This document shows, piece after piece, positions 36,133-45,248 of a stretch of 64,000 nt of DNA. Made by a program: the position numbers and the translations under genes. The stretch comes from Sulfolobales archaeon HS-7 (lineage in GTDB: Archaea > Thermoproteota > Thermoprotei_A > Sulfolobales > Sulfolobaceae), in the NCBI GenBank assembly GCA_019704295.1, contig AP024596.1, positions 124,001 through 188,000 on the forward strand, written 5' to 3'. How positions within the stretch are numbered: position 1 is the stretch's first letter; each line of letters opens with the position of its first letter. A model generated the notes under the pieces. It saw only the letters and a program-made list of their open reading frames with translations, ran no database searches and had not been told where the DNA came from.

Positions 36133-36531
36133 TCATATCGAGTAGAATATACATCCCGTAGAGGATATAAAAGCTCCTAGGAACCCAAAAGCCATCAAGT
36201 ATGCGAAATCAGGATTGTAGCCAGCATAGAAGAGTAAACCTCCTGCTGCAGCTACTGCGACGGATAGTATCGACGCTAACCCTAAATAGAAGAGGGATTT
36301 GACGTTAGACATATACGTTGCTACGAAGAGGAAAGCGGTGGCAAATCCTACTAACATTGCCAAACTTATATGAGTTGATAGTACTGTTGCCATCCAAGTT
36401 TGCGTTATTGGGAACTTATCGTAAAGTAGGGTGTAAAGTCCAGCAGCGTAGAGTAATCCCATTAGGAAAGCGTCTATTGATGAAACGACTAGCACTAGGT
36501 TTTTAATAACTGTTCCCTGAGTGTTCTCCAT
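36133..36531 (-). CDS. Four-helix membrane protein, paralogue of its neighbour
   Basis: A 132-residue protein with four hydrophobic helices. Its last third, [24 protein letters not shown]..., parallels the neighbour's AAAFFGLIYFGGESYPIFAYGMGLGY..., so the two arose by tandem duplication. The family is not recognised. It sits between soxL-linked genes and the threonine-synthase-like gene in one minus-strand run with tiny gaps. A role as accessory or assembly membrane protein of the terminal oxidase is an inference from position. Confidence 0.6.
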   Translation of the reverse strand: MENTQGTVIKNLVLVVSSIDAFLMGLLYAAGLYTLLYDKFPITQTWMATVLSTHISLAMLVGFATAFLFVATYMSNVKSLFYLGLASILSVAVAAAGGLLFYAGYNPDFAYLMAFGFLGAFISSTGCIFYSI

Positions 36532-36537
36532 ACTTAC

Positions 36538-36954
36538 TCACTTCCTTAGAGCGTAGAATAAACCTCCTATACAGGTGAAGAGCACGAAGATATACCCTAG
36601 GCCCATTCCGTAGGCGAAGATGGGATAAGATTCTCCGCCAAAGTAAATCAGTCCAAAAAACGCAGCAGCAACTACGGAGACGGCATTCATGATCATTAGG
36701 ATCTTAAGAAGTAAACTGTTACTTTTCAGCCCCGCGCCTAATCCCAAAAGGGCGAGAACCGCTATTCCTATTGCGCTGTATATGTGTGCCGTTATGGCTG
36801 CACCGACCAATGGTAGGTAGTAAATGTCTATTCCCATACCCGCAGCGTATATTGATGTTAGGAATAAGGCCTGCAGTAACATGATTGCCGGCAAGTACTG
36901 TTGTTTTGATAAAGTCTGAACAGTTTTGTTGTAAATTTCTACGACAGAGGACAT
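36538..36954 (-). CDS. Four-helix membrane protein, paralogue of its neighbour
   Basis: A 138-residue protein with four hydrophobic helices and a short polar N-terminus (SSVVEIYNKTVQTLSKQQ). It is clearly related to the downstream 132-residue protein through the C-terminal hairpin and the spacing of helices, with a six-base gap between the genes. No haem-ligand pattern is certain, although single His residues occur in helix 2 (ITAHIYS here, STHISLA in the paralogue) at matching places. That shared His is worth testing as a haem ligand. Confidence 0.6.
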   Translation of the reverse strand: MSSVVEIYNKTVQTLSKQQYLPAIMLLQALFLTSIYAAGMGIDIYYLPLVGAAITAHIYSAIGIAVLALLGLGAGLKSNSLLLKILMIMNAVSVVAAAFFGLIYFGGESYPIFAYGMGLGYIFVLFTCIGGLFYALRK

Positions 36955-37034
36955 AGTACTAACTTAATCTTATTCATTTAAAAAAATGATCCAGAAATCT
37001 GAAAACATATTTCTTCACTAAAAATAACTAAATT

Positions 37035-37232
37035 TTAACCGTTTAGTTTCCTAAAGATGTACAGGAACACTAGGGAGGTCAAAATTATGTACAGTGGTAC
37101 TAAAACCTCCGTGGTAGGTTCAACTCCTATACTTGAGCTTGAAAGGAAATCCAGTGGGAGTGATAGTATAACGAAAAAGATGAGAGCAACCGCCGTTATT
37201 AGTCCTACAACATAAGCCTTCACGAAATCCAC
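37035..37232 (-). CDS. Small two-helix membrane protein, possible SoxD/D'-like subunit
   Basis: A 65-residue protein starting at GTG 37232 with two hydrophobic helices (about 5-27 and 45-60) and a short external loop SSSSIGVEPTTEV. The start lies inside the end of the 49-residue gene upstream, so the two are translationally coupled. In other Sulfolobales small hydrophobic proteins named SoxD and SoxD' accompany the SoxABC oxidase and SoxL. Position and size fit, but sequence similarity was not checked. Confidence 0.6.
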   Translation of the reverse strand: MDFVKAYVVGLITAVALIFFVILSLPLDFLSSSSIGVEPTTEVLVPLYIILTSLVFLYIFRKLNG

Positions 37233-37369
37233 CAGATAACGTCTGTTACCCTAAAAAGTATGGAATTCATTGGGGACGTATTCCAAATTAGATTGTATGC
37301 AACGAAGGCAGCCATTGCCGCAGTTCCACCAAATATTAATATTAAGATGAATATTCCTAACTTCGTCAT
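37220..37369 (-). CDS. 49-residue single-helix protein, possible SoxD-like subunit
   Basis: A short gene between soxL and the 65-residue gene. ATG 37367-37369 is separated by one base from the soxL stop, and its TGA at 37220-37222 overlaps the start of the next gene by 13 bases, so the whole chain looks co-translated. The protein begins MTKLGIFILILIFGG, has one membrane helix of about 28 residues and ends VTDVIWWIS. Tight coupling on both sides is the main evidence that it is real. It may be the small SoxD-type subunit of the oxidase. Confidence 0.65.
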   Translation of the reverse strand: MTKLGIFILILIFGGTAAMAAFVAYNLIWNTSPMNSILFRVTDVIWWIS

Positions 37370-37370
37370 T

Positions 37371-38402
37371 TTAACCACTTTGGAACGTATCTCCTTCGTT
37401 TCTTACAATTGAGTAGCACTCGCTCGGGGTTTCGTTTGCTGAGAGGAGCTGTTGTGGGCACCCAGTTTGAGTGTTGTAGGAGGATAGATACGCAAAGGAT
37501 TCAAGGTCTGAGTTATGTCCCAGTATTACGGGAGCGTGGAGGTTCATTTCTGTAGCGTAGAGGAAATCTGTAGAAGAATCCCAGTAAAGTTTAACATACG
37601 GTAACGGTCTAACAGTTGGTCCGGTGACAACTGTGGCACCTAATTCTGGGGCATATGTAGATCCGTGGCAGTCGCAGTGAATTACGGAGTGAAGTCCCAG
37701 ACTTTTTGCCGCTTGGTAAGCATTAGGTGGAAGGAAGTCGGGGGGAATCCCTCCAGGAGCAAAATATGTGGGAGGATAGAAGTGTATTTCCGGAGGTTGA
37801 CAACCCAAGTGTTGACATATTGCACTAAACGCTACAATAGAGTTACTTGGTCCCACCCCGCCTGGGAAATGATATTTAGCTCCGTTCTCAGGAATCGTGA
37901 CCTCAGCGGGTGGTATTTTTATTGGATTATTATTTTCATCTCCCAAGTTCAAAAGGAACGTTATATCACCCTCCATTGGATACTGGAAGAGCATTATAGC
38001 TGGGTTGTTAACTTGCACTTGGGACGCTTTTATTGGGTTGCCATCAGTATCAACTAAAATTATCCAAGGGAAGGACTTTATGTATATTTGAGGCTGGTTT
38101 AGGTAGTCGATTACAGGTACTGCTGATGCTACTGCAAGAGCTCCTATTCCTATTATCATCCCCTTTAGGAAAGCTCTTCTAGTAGGATCTAACGGACCTA
38201 CATTTCTCTCGGCGTAGTCGTAAAAGTAATCCCTTCCTTTCTCCACAAATGTTTTCTGATCAAATCTAGTTTTCTCGTCTCTCATCTTATGTAAAAGCCT
38301 TCTAAGGAAGATAAGGTCGTTCTTCTTCACTATTGGTCGAGGCGATGCGTCCATGGTATCACAGATGAATCTTGTCTCCACAAAGTAATTAAATTTTGTC
38401 AT
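37371..38402 (-). CDS. soxL: Rieske iron-sulfur protein SoxL
   Basis: A 343-residue Rieske protein of the quinol oxidase/bc1-like system, exported by the Tat pathway. The twin-arginine motif TRRAFLKG is at 74-81 before a membrane helix (81-100), after an unusually long basic N-terminus. Cluster ligands are Cys196 and His198 in CQHLGC, and Cys243 and His246 in CDCHGSTY, with Cys201-Cys245 as the structural disulfide. It accepts electrons from caldariella quinol and passes them on at the outer membrane face. It is divergent from soxABC and leads a run of small membrane protein genes. Confidence 0.92.
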   Translation of the reverse strand: MTKFNYFVETRFICDTMDASPRPIVKKNDLIFLRRLLHKMRDEKTRFDQKTFVEKGRDYFYDYAERNVGPLDPTRRAFLKGMIIGIGALAVASAVPVIDYLNQPQIYIKSFPWIILVDTDGNPIKASQVQVNNPAIMLFQYPMEGDITFLLNLGDENNNPIKIPPAEVTIPENGAKYHFPGGVGPSNSIVAFSAICQHLGCQPPEIHFYPPTYFAPGGIPPDFLPPNAYQAAKSLGLHSVIHCDCHGSTYAPELGATVVTGPTVRPLPYVKLYWDSSTDFLYATEMNLHAPVILGHNSDLESFAYLSSYNTQTGCPQQLLSANETPSECYSIVRNEGDTFQSG

Positions 38403-38687
38403 AAATTTTGTATCTATTTTTCGAGGCCAACCCTAAATGCCTAGATACTTAATTTTGAGTTTTTGGATAGTTAATAAGGAGAAATACAACATATAGTCTT
38501 AGGTAGAAGCTACTAACGCTGTAGAAATCTCGCCTAGTGATTAGGTCTGTGCGTTAGCAGTATTAATTAAAAAAAGGTAAAATCTTATTCTTAAAAATAA
38601 TGTTACAACGAAAATACCTAGTTTAAATAATTCCTATGAAAAACTATTTAAACGTAAGGAAGGGCTAAGATAATAGGTGAATAGTTA

Positions 38688-39206
38688 GTGACAAATTCGT
38701 TAGTAGAGCATGCAGAAGTTATATGGTTTATTGTAATGCTAGTGTTAGTGGTTGGTTACTTTTCCTGGTCTGTCATAGAGATAGAACGCGGTTCGAGTAC
38801 AAGCTATAGATATGGGTTACCCTGCTTCTCTGGATTACCTAAAGACGCACAGGATGCCGTTTTAGCGTTTGAGAGGGACCCCCCAGCTAATCACACCTCG
38901 GAGGTAATTGACGGAATTCTCGTGGTTAATATGACGGTTACTCAGCCTGACGGGTTCCACCCATCTATTATTGTGGCTCATACGAATCAGCCTGTGACTA
39001 TAATGATTACCTCTAATCAAGTAGTTACCGGATTTTATTTGAGACTTCCTTATGGAGTTGTTAACATAAACTCCGTACCTAATATAACCACTTACGTTTA
39101 CTTCGTAACCCCACAAACCCCAGGGAATTACATATGGCACGAACCCGAATATGCAGGATGGAACTTCTCATACTGGAATGGAACACTTGAGGTGGTAGCT
39201 GCATGA
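38688..39206 (+). CDS. soxA: Quinol oxidase subunit II SoxA
   Basis: A 172-residue subunit II of a haem-copper oxidase. One N-terminal membrane helix (10-30) is followed by a cupredoxin-like external domain (IVAHTNQPVTIMITSNQVVTGFYL, PQTPGNYIWHEPEYAGW). The CuA ligand motif CXXXCXXXH is absent; only one Cys remains, at 46 in LPCFSG. This is what a quinol oxidase needs and agrees with known SoxA. The start is GTG 38688 with GGTGA eight bases upstream and a TATA-like tattta about 40 bases upstream. Its stop overlaps the soxB start by four bases. Confidence 0.88.
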   Translation: MTNSLVEHAEVIWFIVMLVLVVGYFSWSVIEIERGSSTSYRYGLPCFSGLPKDAQDAVLAFERDPPANHTSEVIDGILVVNMTVTQPDGFHPSIIVAHTNQPVTIMITSNQVVTGFYLRLPYGVVNINSVPNITTYVYFVTPQTPGNYIWHEPEYAGWNFSYWNGTLEVVAA

Positions 39207-40792
39207 TGAAAACTCCCCTTTTAATATTAGACAAGATTAGCAAGGGATTGTCGTCAATTTTCTCTAAGATAGGAAAAGGTGCTAATCCAAAAGATACGTT
39301 AGGGGTAGTTTGGCTATACACTCTGGGTTCTGTTGCGTGGCTGATGGCCCTGGGAATAGCAGCTATGAATATGAGAACTTACTTAGTAAATGACGCTAAT
39401 TCTCCTTCTGTAGGTCCAGTGTATTATACTGCTCTAACTTTGCATGGATGGGGCGCTATGTTGGGTTTCGTGCCAAATGCGGCATTAGCTGTGATAGCTT
39501 ACTCCCTATACAAATCTGGTATGTCAATAAGACATGTTAAGCTAATGGCTGCGCTGTTCTGGATATCTAACCTGGCTCTAGTGTTCGCAATGTTGGGCGG
39601 ACCCGATATGGGTTGGTACATGTATCCACCGCTTGCAATAGAAGATAACGCAGTATTTCGCGCTTTCTTAATATACACCGGTAAAATGATAGGTGTAGCG
39701 TACACAGCGATGGCAGTTGAGGCAATTCTTCAAACGGTAGCTTCAATAGTATTAGTTGTTGACGCATACCAAACTAAACCTAAAGGAGAAAGAATTAACA
39801 TTTTCGCTGCTTATGGGGTTGCCTTTGCAATAATCATTGCAATGACCCTTCCGGCGTTAGCCGGCGCTGAACTGTGGTATGCCCTATACTTCTTCTTTCC
39901 GAGGGTGTTCCCTGTTGATAGTCTCCTATGGGTTATTCTGTTCTGGTTTTACGGTCATCCCGTTGTGTATTACGTTCCATTCCCGTTATTTGGTGCACTA
40001 TACTACTTCGTTCCAAAGTACGCTAATAGAGAGTTATTTAGCGAGAAGTGGGCCAGATGGAACATCTACCTACTCGCTATAGGTTCAATGCTTATCTGGG
40101 TACACCACCTGCAGACATGGCCCTTACCCGTACCAATAAGGTTATGGGTTAACTTGAGTACCCTCGTCCTCGCCTCTGGATCAGGGCTTACAGTACTTAA
40201 CCTCGGACTAACAATTCTCTTCTCGAAAGGCTATAACTTCAGAGATCCGATAGGAATGACTTTCCTCATAGCCCTAATCGGGTTTATATTAGGAGGTATT
40301 CAGGCGATATTTTTACCGGAGAATCCCATAAATCCAATAGTTCACGACACTTACTATATTGTAGGACATTTTCACCTGATAATATGGACGTTAATCGTAA
40401 TGGGATTCACGGGAGTCTTCCTAGATATGCTGAAGAGTACTCTCCCTGGATTTAATTACAGTGAGAGAGGTTCCAAGTTGATGATAATAGGTGCGTTACT
40501 CTGGACGGTGCCTTTTCTTCTAGTAGGATATCTTATGAGCACTGCTGGATATCTTGGATTAATAAGAAGGGTTATCGCTTATGCTCCGATGTTCCAGCCG
40601 TATATGGAGGGAATGTCTCTCCTTGCGGAGATAGGCATACCAGGATTAGTGATAGTGCTAACGACCGCTATATCGGAATATGTGGCGTATTCCGCTTCAA
40701 GACCTACTGGGGTAACTGTAGCATCAGCAGGATTACCTTCAGTTTCGGCACAAGAAGCAAAAGATGTTATAGATAGTAATGCAAATAAATAA
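39203..40792 (+). CDS. soxB: Quinol oxidase subunit I SoxB
   Basis: A 529-residue haem-copper oxidase subunit I that reduces oxygen and pumps protons. Metal ligands are visible: His81 (low-spin haem) in LHGWGAM, CuB His252 with the cross-linking Tyr256 in GHPVVYY, CuB His301-His302, and His389 and His391 in GHFHL for the haems. The usual K-channel Lys in helix 8 is replaced (VPIRLWVNL), as in other B-type enzymes of this order. About 12 or more helices fit. Co-transcribed with soxA and soxC. Confidence 0.94.
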   Translation: MMKTPLLILDKISKGLSSIFSKIGKGANPKDTLGVVWLYTLGSVAWLMALGIAAMNMRTYLVNDANSPSVGPVYYTALTLHGWGAMLGFVPNAALAVIAYSLYKSGMSIRHVKLMAALFWISNLALVFAMLGGPDMGWYMYPPLAIEDNAVFRAFLIYTGKMIGVAYTAMAVEAILQTVASIVLVVDAYQTKPKGERINIFAAYGVAFAIIIAMTLPALAGAELWYALYFFFPRVFPVDSLLWVILFWFYGHPVVYYVPFPLFGALYYFVPKYANRELFSEKWARWNIYLLAIGSMLIWVHHLQTWPLPVPIRLWVNLSTLVLASGSGLTVLNLGLTILFSKGYNFRDPIGMTFLIALIGFILGGIQAIFLPENPINPIVHDTYYIVGHFHLIIWTLIVMGFTGVFLDMLKSTLPGFNYSERGSKLMIIGALLWTVPFLLVGYLMSTAGYLGLIRRVIAYAPMFQPYMEGMSLLAEIGIPGLVIVLTTAISEYVAYSASRPTGVTVASAGLPSVSAQEAKDVIDSNANK

Positions 40793-40825
40793 AATAGAGA
40801 CTTGAGAGAAGAGAGTGAATGAAGT

Positions 40826-42577
40826 ATGGCAGAAGGGGGAAAAGGTCTCATCGATACGATACTTGATAGGTTAGGAATAAACGAAGCGCCTTTCTTTAGG
40901 ACACCAGATTACATGTATAATGCCTCCTACTGGCTCGGCGCGATGCTTACAGCCTCTTTTGGATACACGGTGATGACCGGACTATTTCTGCTGTTATATT
41001 ATATTCCTGCAAACGCTTACCCTTCAACGCAAGCGATAATACATAGCGTGCCCTACGGGTCAGTAATTCTGCTGAGTCATCTTTACGGAGCCTATATTAT
41101 GATAGTCTTGGTTTACATTCACATGTTCAGGAATTTCTTTAAGGGAGCTTATAAAAAGCCAAGAGAGTTACAGTGGGTTACTGGGCTCATTCTCTTTGCC
41201 TTAACGTTAGGCGCTTCCTTCTTTGGATATTCTTTAGTTGGAGACGTTCTTGGAGTGAACGCGGTAGATATAGGTGACGAGCTTTTAGTAGGGACCGGGT
41301 TTCCAGGGGCTACTACGTTGGCTAACTGGATATTCGGACCTGGAGGGGGCGCAGCTGCATCCTCCAATCCTATAATAAGAGCTGAACTATTCGATAGGCT
41401 CTTAGGATGGCATATTATAATGGTAGCGCTGATCGGCTTAGTTTTCGGAATGCACTTCCTCATGTCAGAGAGGTATGGAATGACCCCATCTGCAAAGGAA
41501 AAGCCCTTAGTTCCCGCTTATTACACTAAGGAAGAACAGGCGAAATTTAACGCGTGGTGGCCTAGGAATTTCGTTTACATGCTTTCCCTGGTCTTGATGA
41601 CTTGGGGAGTTATTCTAATTGTACCTAACCTTTTAGCTAACATAAACGGAGTCTCAGGGATTATAGCGAAGTTCGTTGATTCAATTGATCCATACGCGCA
41701 CCTTGGCCCAGTTGGGGTATCTGCCCTTCCCATCGTAATAAGCCCATATCCTGCTCCTCAATATGGCTCTCCTGCAGCTATACATACGCAACCTTATCCA
41801 CCCTGGTTTTTCCTATTCTTATACAAGTTCGTCGATTTCGAACTCCCTAATGGGCAGCCTCTATCTCCCGCTGAAGCTGTTTCCCTTCTAGTAATAGGTC
41901 TGCTCGTGATAATGTTTATTCCCTTCTACGACAACAGCAAATATCTAAGCGCCCTATCTAGGAAGTTCTGGACCTGGTTGATGTCAGTCTTTGCCCTATC
42001 CGTTGTTATTCTAAGTGTATGGGGGTATTTCGATCCTGGTATACCGGCACCGACAATGCAGCAAGCGCTATACCTAGGAGTTCCAGCTTTCGTGGTAGCT
42101 GTTATTATTATTGTCGCAGACTTTGTAGGGAAGCGTAAAAAGAGAACGAGTTCTAACATTCCTGCTCAGCTGCCCAAAATAAGTCCGATCACCATTTTAT
42201 GGGGATCGGTGACTACCTTGCTATTTGCTGGTACTTTGGGAACCACATTGACTCAACCATCAATAGTGGCAGTAGGAATACTTGTACCTATAGGGGTGCT
42301 TATGTATCAGTTTTTCAGGAAGATCGCTAGTTACTATTGGATAAAAGCCCACGGTCAAGCTCCAGCCTCATATAGTAGAGTATCTCTAAACAAGAAGATT
42401 GCCTTCTACGGAATAATAATAATACTAATAATCTCAGCTTTCCTAACCGGCCTCATGTGGACACTTCCTAGCGTGGGAACAGCAGCTACAATCTCAGGGC
42501 TAGATCTAGGTACGGTGCTATTCCTTTGGGGGTATGCTATAAACCTATATCACTACGTTGTATACGTGAGGGATTGA
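40826..42577 (+). CDS. soxC: Cytochrome b subunit SoxC of the quinol oxidase complex
   Basis: A 583-residue cytochrome b-like protein. The bis-haem ligand pairs are His85/His99 in SHLYGAY...YIHMF and His196/His210 in GWHIIMV...GMHFL, each pair 14 residues apart as in cytochrome b6/bc1 b. The quinone-site region ISPYPAPQYGSPAAIHTQPYPPWFFLFLYKFVDFELP lies near 308-345. The C-terminal extension has at least four further helices. It starts 33 bases after soxB. The stop TGA at 42575 is followed in the same frame by the DUF1404 reading frame. Confidence 0.92.
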   Translation: MAEGGKGLIDTILDRLGINEAPFFRTPDYMYNASYWLGAMLTASFGYTVMTGLFLLLYYIPANAYPSTQAIIHSVPYGSVILLSHLYGAYIMIVLVYIHMFRNFFKGAYKKPRELQWVTGLILFALTLGASFFGYSLVGDVLGVNAVDIGDELLVGTGFPGATTLANWIFGPGGGAAASSNPIIRAELFDRLLGWHIIMVALIGLVFGMHFLMSERYGMTPSAKEKPLVPAYYTKEEQAKFNAWWPRNFVYMLSLVLMTWGVILIVPNLLANINGVSGIIAKFVDSIDPYAHLGPVGVSALPIVISPYPAPQYGSPAAIHTQPYPPWFFLFLYKFVDFELPNGQPLSPAEAVSLLVIGLLVIMFIPFYDNSKYLSALSRKFWTWLMSVFALSVVILSVWGYFDPGIPAPTMQQALYLGVPAFVVAVIIIVADFVGKRKKRTSSNIPAQLPKISPITILWGSVTTLLFAGTLGTTLTQPSIVAVGILVPIGVLMYQFFRKIASYYWIKAHGQAPASYSRVSLNKKIAFYGIIIILIISAFLTGLMWTLPSVGTAATISGLDLGTVLFLWGYAINLYHYVVYVRD

Positions 42578-42595
42578 GTCATAAAGAAAACTAGA

Positions 42596-42603
42596 TTTTT
42601 TTT
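42596..42603 (+). terminator. T-tract after soxC
   Basis: Eight T in a row, followed by ctctat, lie 19 bases after the soxC stop. T-rich tracts of this kind end transcription in Sulfolobales. No stem precedes it. If it works, most soxABC transcripts stop before the DUF1404 gene. Confidence 0.35.
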
Positions 42604-42658
42604 CTCTATACTTTCTATTATTGCAATAATCTACGTATACTTACCATTTAATCTCAAC

Positions 42659-43126
42659 TTGATAAAGTCCGATCCTATTTTCCTCATGGCGTCGCACTAC
42701 CTTACGTTTTCTGCAGGGATAACCCTATCGTTTTACTACATAAAGCTGAATAAGTACATCGGACTGATTGGAGTCGTCCCGGCAATAGTTTTCCATCTCC
42801 CGTATTTCTTTTGCCTTAGCGCTGCCCATTCGTCGTGGACGTACACGGACTTCACTCTAATGTTTATGGGTGGACTCCTTCTCGGTTCGTCTATACGGGA
42901 CTTTTCTAATTCAATGAGAATTTCGTTGTTCATTCTCTATATGATAGGGGATACGTTGCTGGCGGTTTTATTCGTAATAGGCTCTCCCCTCTATTCCTCG
43001 CAAGTTATACCATTTTCACCGTATTCTCCGGGACAATTTCTTGATACTGGTATATTAATGTTCGGTGTCATGAATACAATTCTAGCTTACATTCTGATAT
43101 ATTTCTTCAGGAAACTGGCCATATGA
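42659..43126 (+). CDS. DUF1404-family membrane protein
   Basis: A 155-residue protein with five or so helices, resembling the DUF1404 family found in Sulfolobales. The only standard start is TTG 42659. However, the same frame is open back to the soxC stop (42578), and the 26 upstream codons from 42581 read as a further hydrophobic helix (FFFSILSIIAIIYVYLP), which family members usually have. The true N-terminus may therefore use a non-standard start or depend on readthrough. His residues in helices (MASHYLTF, FHLPYFF) are possible metal or haem ligands. Function is unknown; position suggests a link to the oxidase. Confidence 0.7.
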   Translation: MIKSDPIFLMASHYLTFSAGITLSFYYIKLNKYIGLIGVVPAIVFHLPYFFCLSAAHSSWTYTDFTLMFMGGLLLGSSIRDFSNSMRISLFILYMIGDTLLAVLFVIGSPLYSSQVIPFSPYSPGQFLDTGILMFGVMNTILAYILIYFFRKLAI

Positions 43127-43140
43127 TGGATTTGTTCTTT

Positions 43141-43860
43141 TTAAGCAACTTTGTTCTTCAAGTAGTCTCTTATGTAGCTAAATAAATGATTTATTTCCTC
43201 TATGTCCTGGAAGCTGTGTCTCCCTCTATACCAAAACAACTCTTCAAGAAAAGGTATAACGAACGTTTTACATTTACACCAATCGCCTATCTCGCTAGCC
43301 TGCTCTCTAGCTAATTCGAGTTCGTCTGGGAGAGGGGGAACTAAATTGATTACGAAAGCAACCTTGTCCGAATTTAATTCTTTAGACAATTCATTCATCA
43401 TATTTACGTTCTCCTTTACGTCTGGTGGGAATGGATCCGAAACGCTCACCGTACCGATCCTAGTGCCTATTTCCGATTTGAAGAATTCTATTTCCTTGGC
43501 TGATATATTGTGCCTTATTAGGTAAGGCTCTCCATAATCAACTATGAAGTAATCATATTTTTTGTATATTTCGATTAATTTTGCTTCATCAAAGTACTTG
43601 TCACACTTAAAATAGGAGGAGATATCCCCAAAAAATTTTAGCACTCCGAGGTTATCATATTGTTTGTAAAATTCCGAAATGGCTTCTCCCTTCGTTTTAC
43701 AGTAGCCCATACCTCTAAATCCCAACAACTTCGACCCCCATCCAAGCAGGTCCTTATCTATAAAGAGTACCTTATTCTCTCCCGCTAATTTCATCGCAAT
43801 GTATAGGGATATAGTAGTTTTCCCTGTCCCCCCTTTTACTCCGACGAAACCAACTCGCAT
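43141..43860 (-). CDS. MinD/ParA-like P-loop ATPase
   Basis: A 239-residue SIMIBI-class ATPase. The deviant Walker A is GVKGGTGKTT (7-16) with the signature Lys9, and the following switch regions read VLFIDKDLLGWGS (34-46) and YDYFIVDYGEPY (100-111), where Asp replaces the more usual DTPAG. A central region with two Cys (MGYCKTKG and FKCDKYF) is unusual. It could sort or load a cofactor or a membrane protein rather than segregate DNA, because no ParB partner is near. It is convergent with the DUF1404 gene. Confidence 0.75.
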   Translation of the reverse strand: MRVGFVGVKGGTGKTTISLYIAMKLAGENKVLFIDKDLLGWGSKLLGFRGMGYCKTKGEAISEFYKQYDNLGVLKFFGDISSYFKCDKYFDEAKLIEIYKKYDYFIVDYGEPYLIRHNISAKEIEFFKSEIGTRIGTVSVSDPFPPDVKENVNMMNELSKELNSDKVAFVINLVPPLPDELELAREQASEIGDWCKCKTFVIPFLEELFWYRGRHSFQDIEEINHLFSYIRDYLKNKVA

Positions 43861-44546
43861 TAAAGTGAGTTTACTAGACTTGTTAAAAAATTAAATGAAA
43901 GATTTTTTTATTTTTTCTGACTTGTTCATATCAATAATGGTAATTAAGTAGGCCAGAGTTCTCTGCGTTGAGTTATCACATTCTGTATCACACGTCGGTT
44001 ATTTCTAAGAACATCACTAACTGAAACTAAAGTAGTGCTTTTTCTCTCTTAGAGCGATTCATGTATCTTTTACGAATTGTAATATTTTCTTAGAATTAGT
44101 ATAACTGCGCTTAGAAATAATTGATTACGTATCATAACGTTGATTGAGTTTTCAGTATATCCTTTTGTTTCTGCAATTACCAAATCAGAATTGATTATTT
44201 TATCTTAAGATACTGAAATAAAATGACTTCTCAATGAAACCTTAGAGGGCCCTGTTTTACGTGAAATGCGGGAAATGGTGTTTTAACATAATCAGTTGCA
44301 AATGATTTTTTTGATTATTTCAGAATTTTACGTAACTAGCGTTGATAGTTGCTATGACATCTTTACTCAAATCGAAAGCCTTAAATTGTTTTCATTAGGA
44401 TTGTAACACCTCTTAACCAGGAAAGTGCTATTACTCTGTAAGGAATACATGAAGATGCATAACCTAGAGAAAATTATAACTCTTCATTAGGTTAATCAGT
44501 CGTTCTAAGAAGACCATGATCCTGATAGTTTTTAGTAAAGAGCGTT
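43861..44546. other. Gene-free AT-rich stretch, 686 bases
   Basis: It contains the promoter of the MinD-like gene at its left end, where a T-rich tract lies at about 43904-43917, and no supported gene, RNA or repeat. It separates two minus-strand transcription units. Confidence 0.5.
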
Positions 44547-45248
44547 TTACCTTCGTCGTGCCGCAATTAGGTAAGTAATTATGGAAACTATAAGGAAAGC
44601 AACCATCCCAATAAAGTATTGGTAGGAAAATCCTCCGCTAAGTACAGCATCAAGTTCCTGCGAAATCATGGTAGTTGGTTCTAATAATGCCAAGTATCTT
44701 AAAAAAGGAGGGAGAAGTGATATAGGGAAGAAAGTGGGAGCGAAGAACGAGAATATCCACGTAAAAACTTGAGATAATTGATTTACTGTTCTAACGGAGA
44801 CTCCAGTTCCTAAAGCAAGTCCGAAAACGAAGGCATACCCTCCACCTATTACGTAAGTTAGGGCTAATAGGGGCCAATTAGGTACAGTGTGAACAATCGG
44901 TTCCGCTAGCAAGACCAGGAGTATGATTACGGGAAAGTTGAATATTAATTCATAAAGGACAGAGGACAGCGTTATAACCCACTTCCTTATTTTAGCAGTG
45001 TAAAGCAGGGTGAGTTGCCCGGAGTACTTCAGAAAAGAGACCGTTTGTGAGGTGATTAGAAAGGCTGTCACGAAGATATACATAGTAACGGTACCGCTGA
45101 TGATGTATACATCCTTAAAGGCCGATCCGAAAGCAACTAGGAAGCCTATGGGAAACATTATCAGGTAAAAAAGTCCAGATATAATGCTTCCTTTACTCTG
45201 CCTAAAGGTAAGTTCTAAAAGTATTAGAAATTTCCTAATTTGGCTCAT
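44547..45248 (-). CDS. ABC-2 type permease, module B
   Basis: A 233-residue ABC-2 permease with six predicted helices. It is a paralogue of the permease at 6609-7337: both start with KG(I/S)xS, share YIISGT(V/I)T near 48-56 and end with EP(T/S)T(M/Y)(I/V)SQ before the last helix. It overlaps the ATPase gene by 14 bases and should form an exporter with it. The cargo is unknown; the divergent HTH-toastrack gene suggests an envelope-active or membrane-damaging compound. Confidence 0.87.
   Translation of the reverse strand: MSQIRKFLILLELTFRQSKGSIISGLFYLIMFPIGFLVAFGSAFKDVYIISGTVTMYIFVTAFLITSQTVSFLKYSGQLTLLYTAKIRKWVITLSSVLYELIFNFPVIILLVLLAEPIVHTVPNWPLLALTYVIGGGYAFVFGLALGTGVSVRTVNQLSQVFTWIFSFFAPTFFPISLLPPFLRYLALLEPTTMISQELDAVLSGGFSYQYFIGMVAFLIVSIITYLIAARRR

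Noticed and set aside
19656..44349. Shared taactagcgttga at about 19656 and 44335
   Set aside because: Thirteen bases only, without extended similarity.
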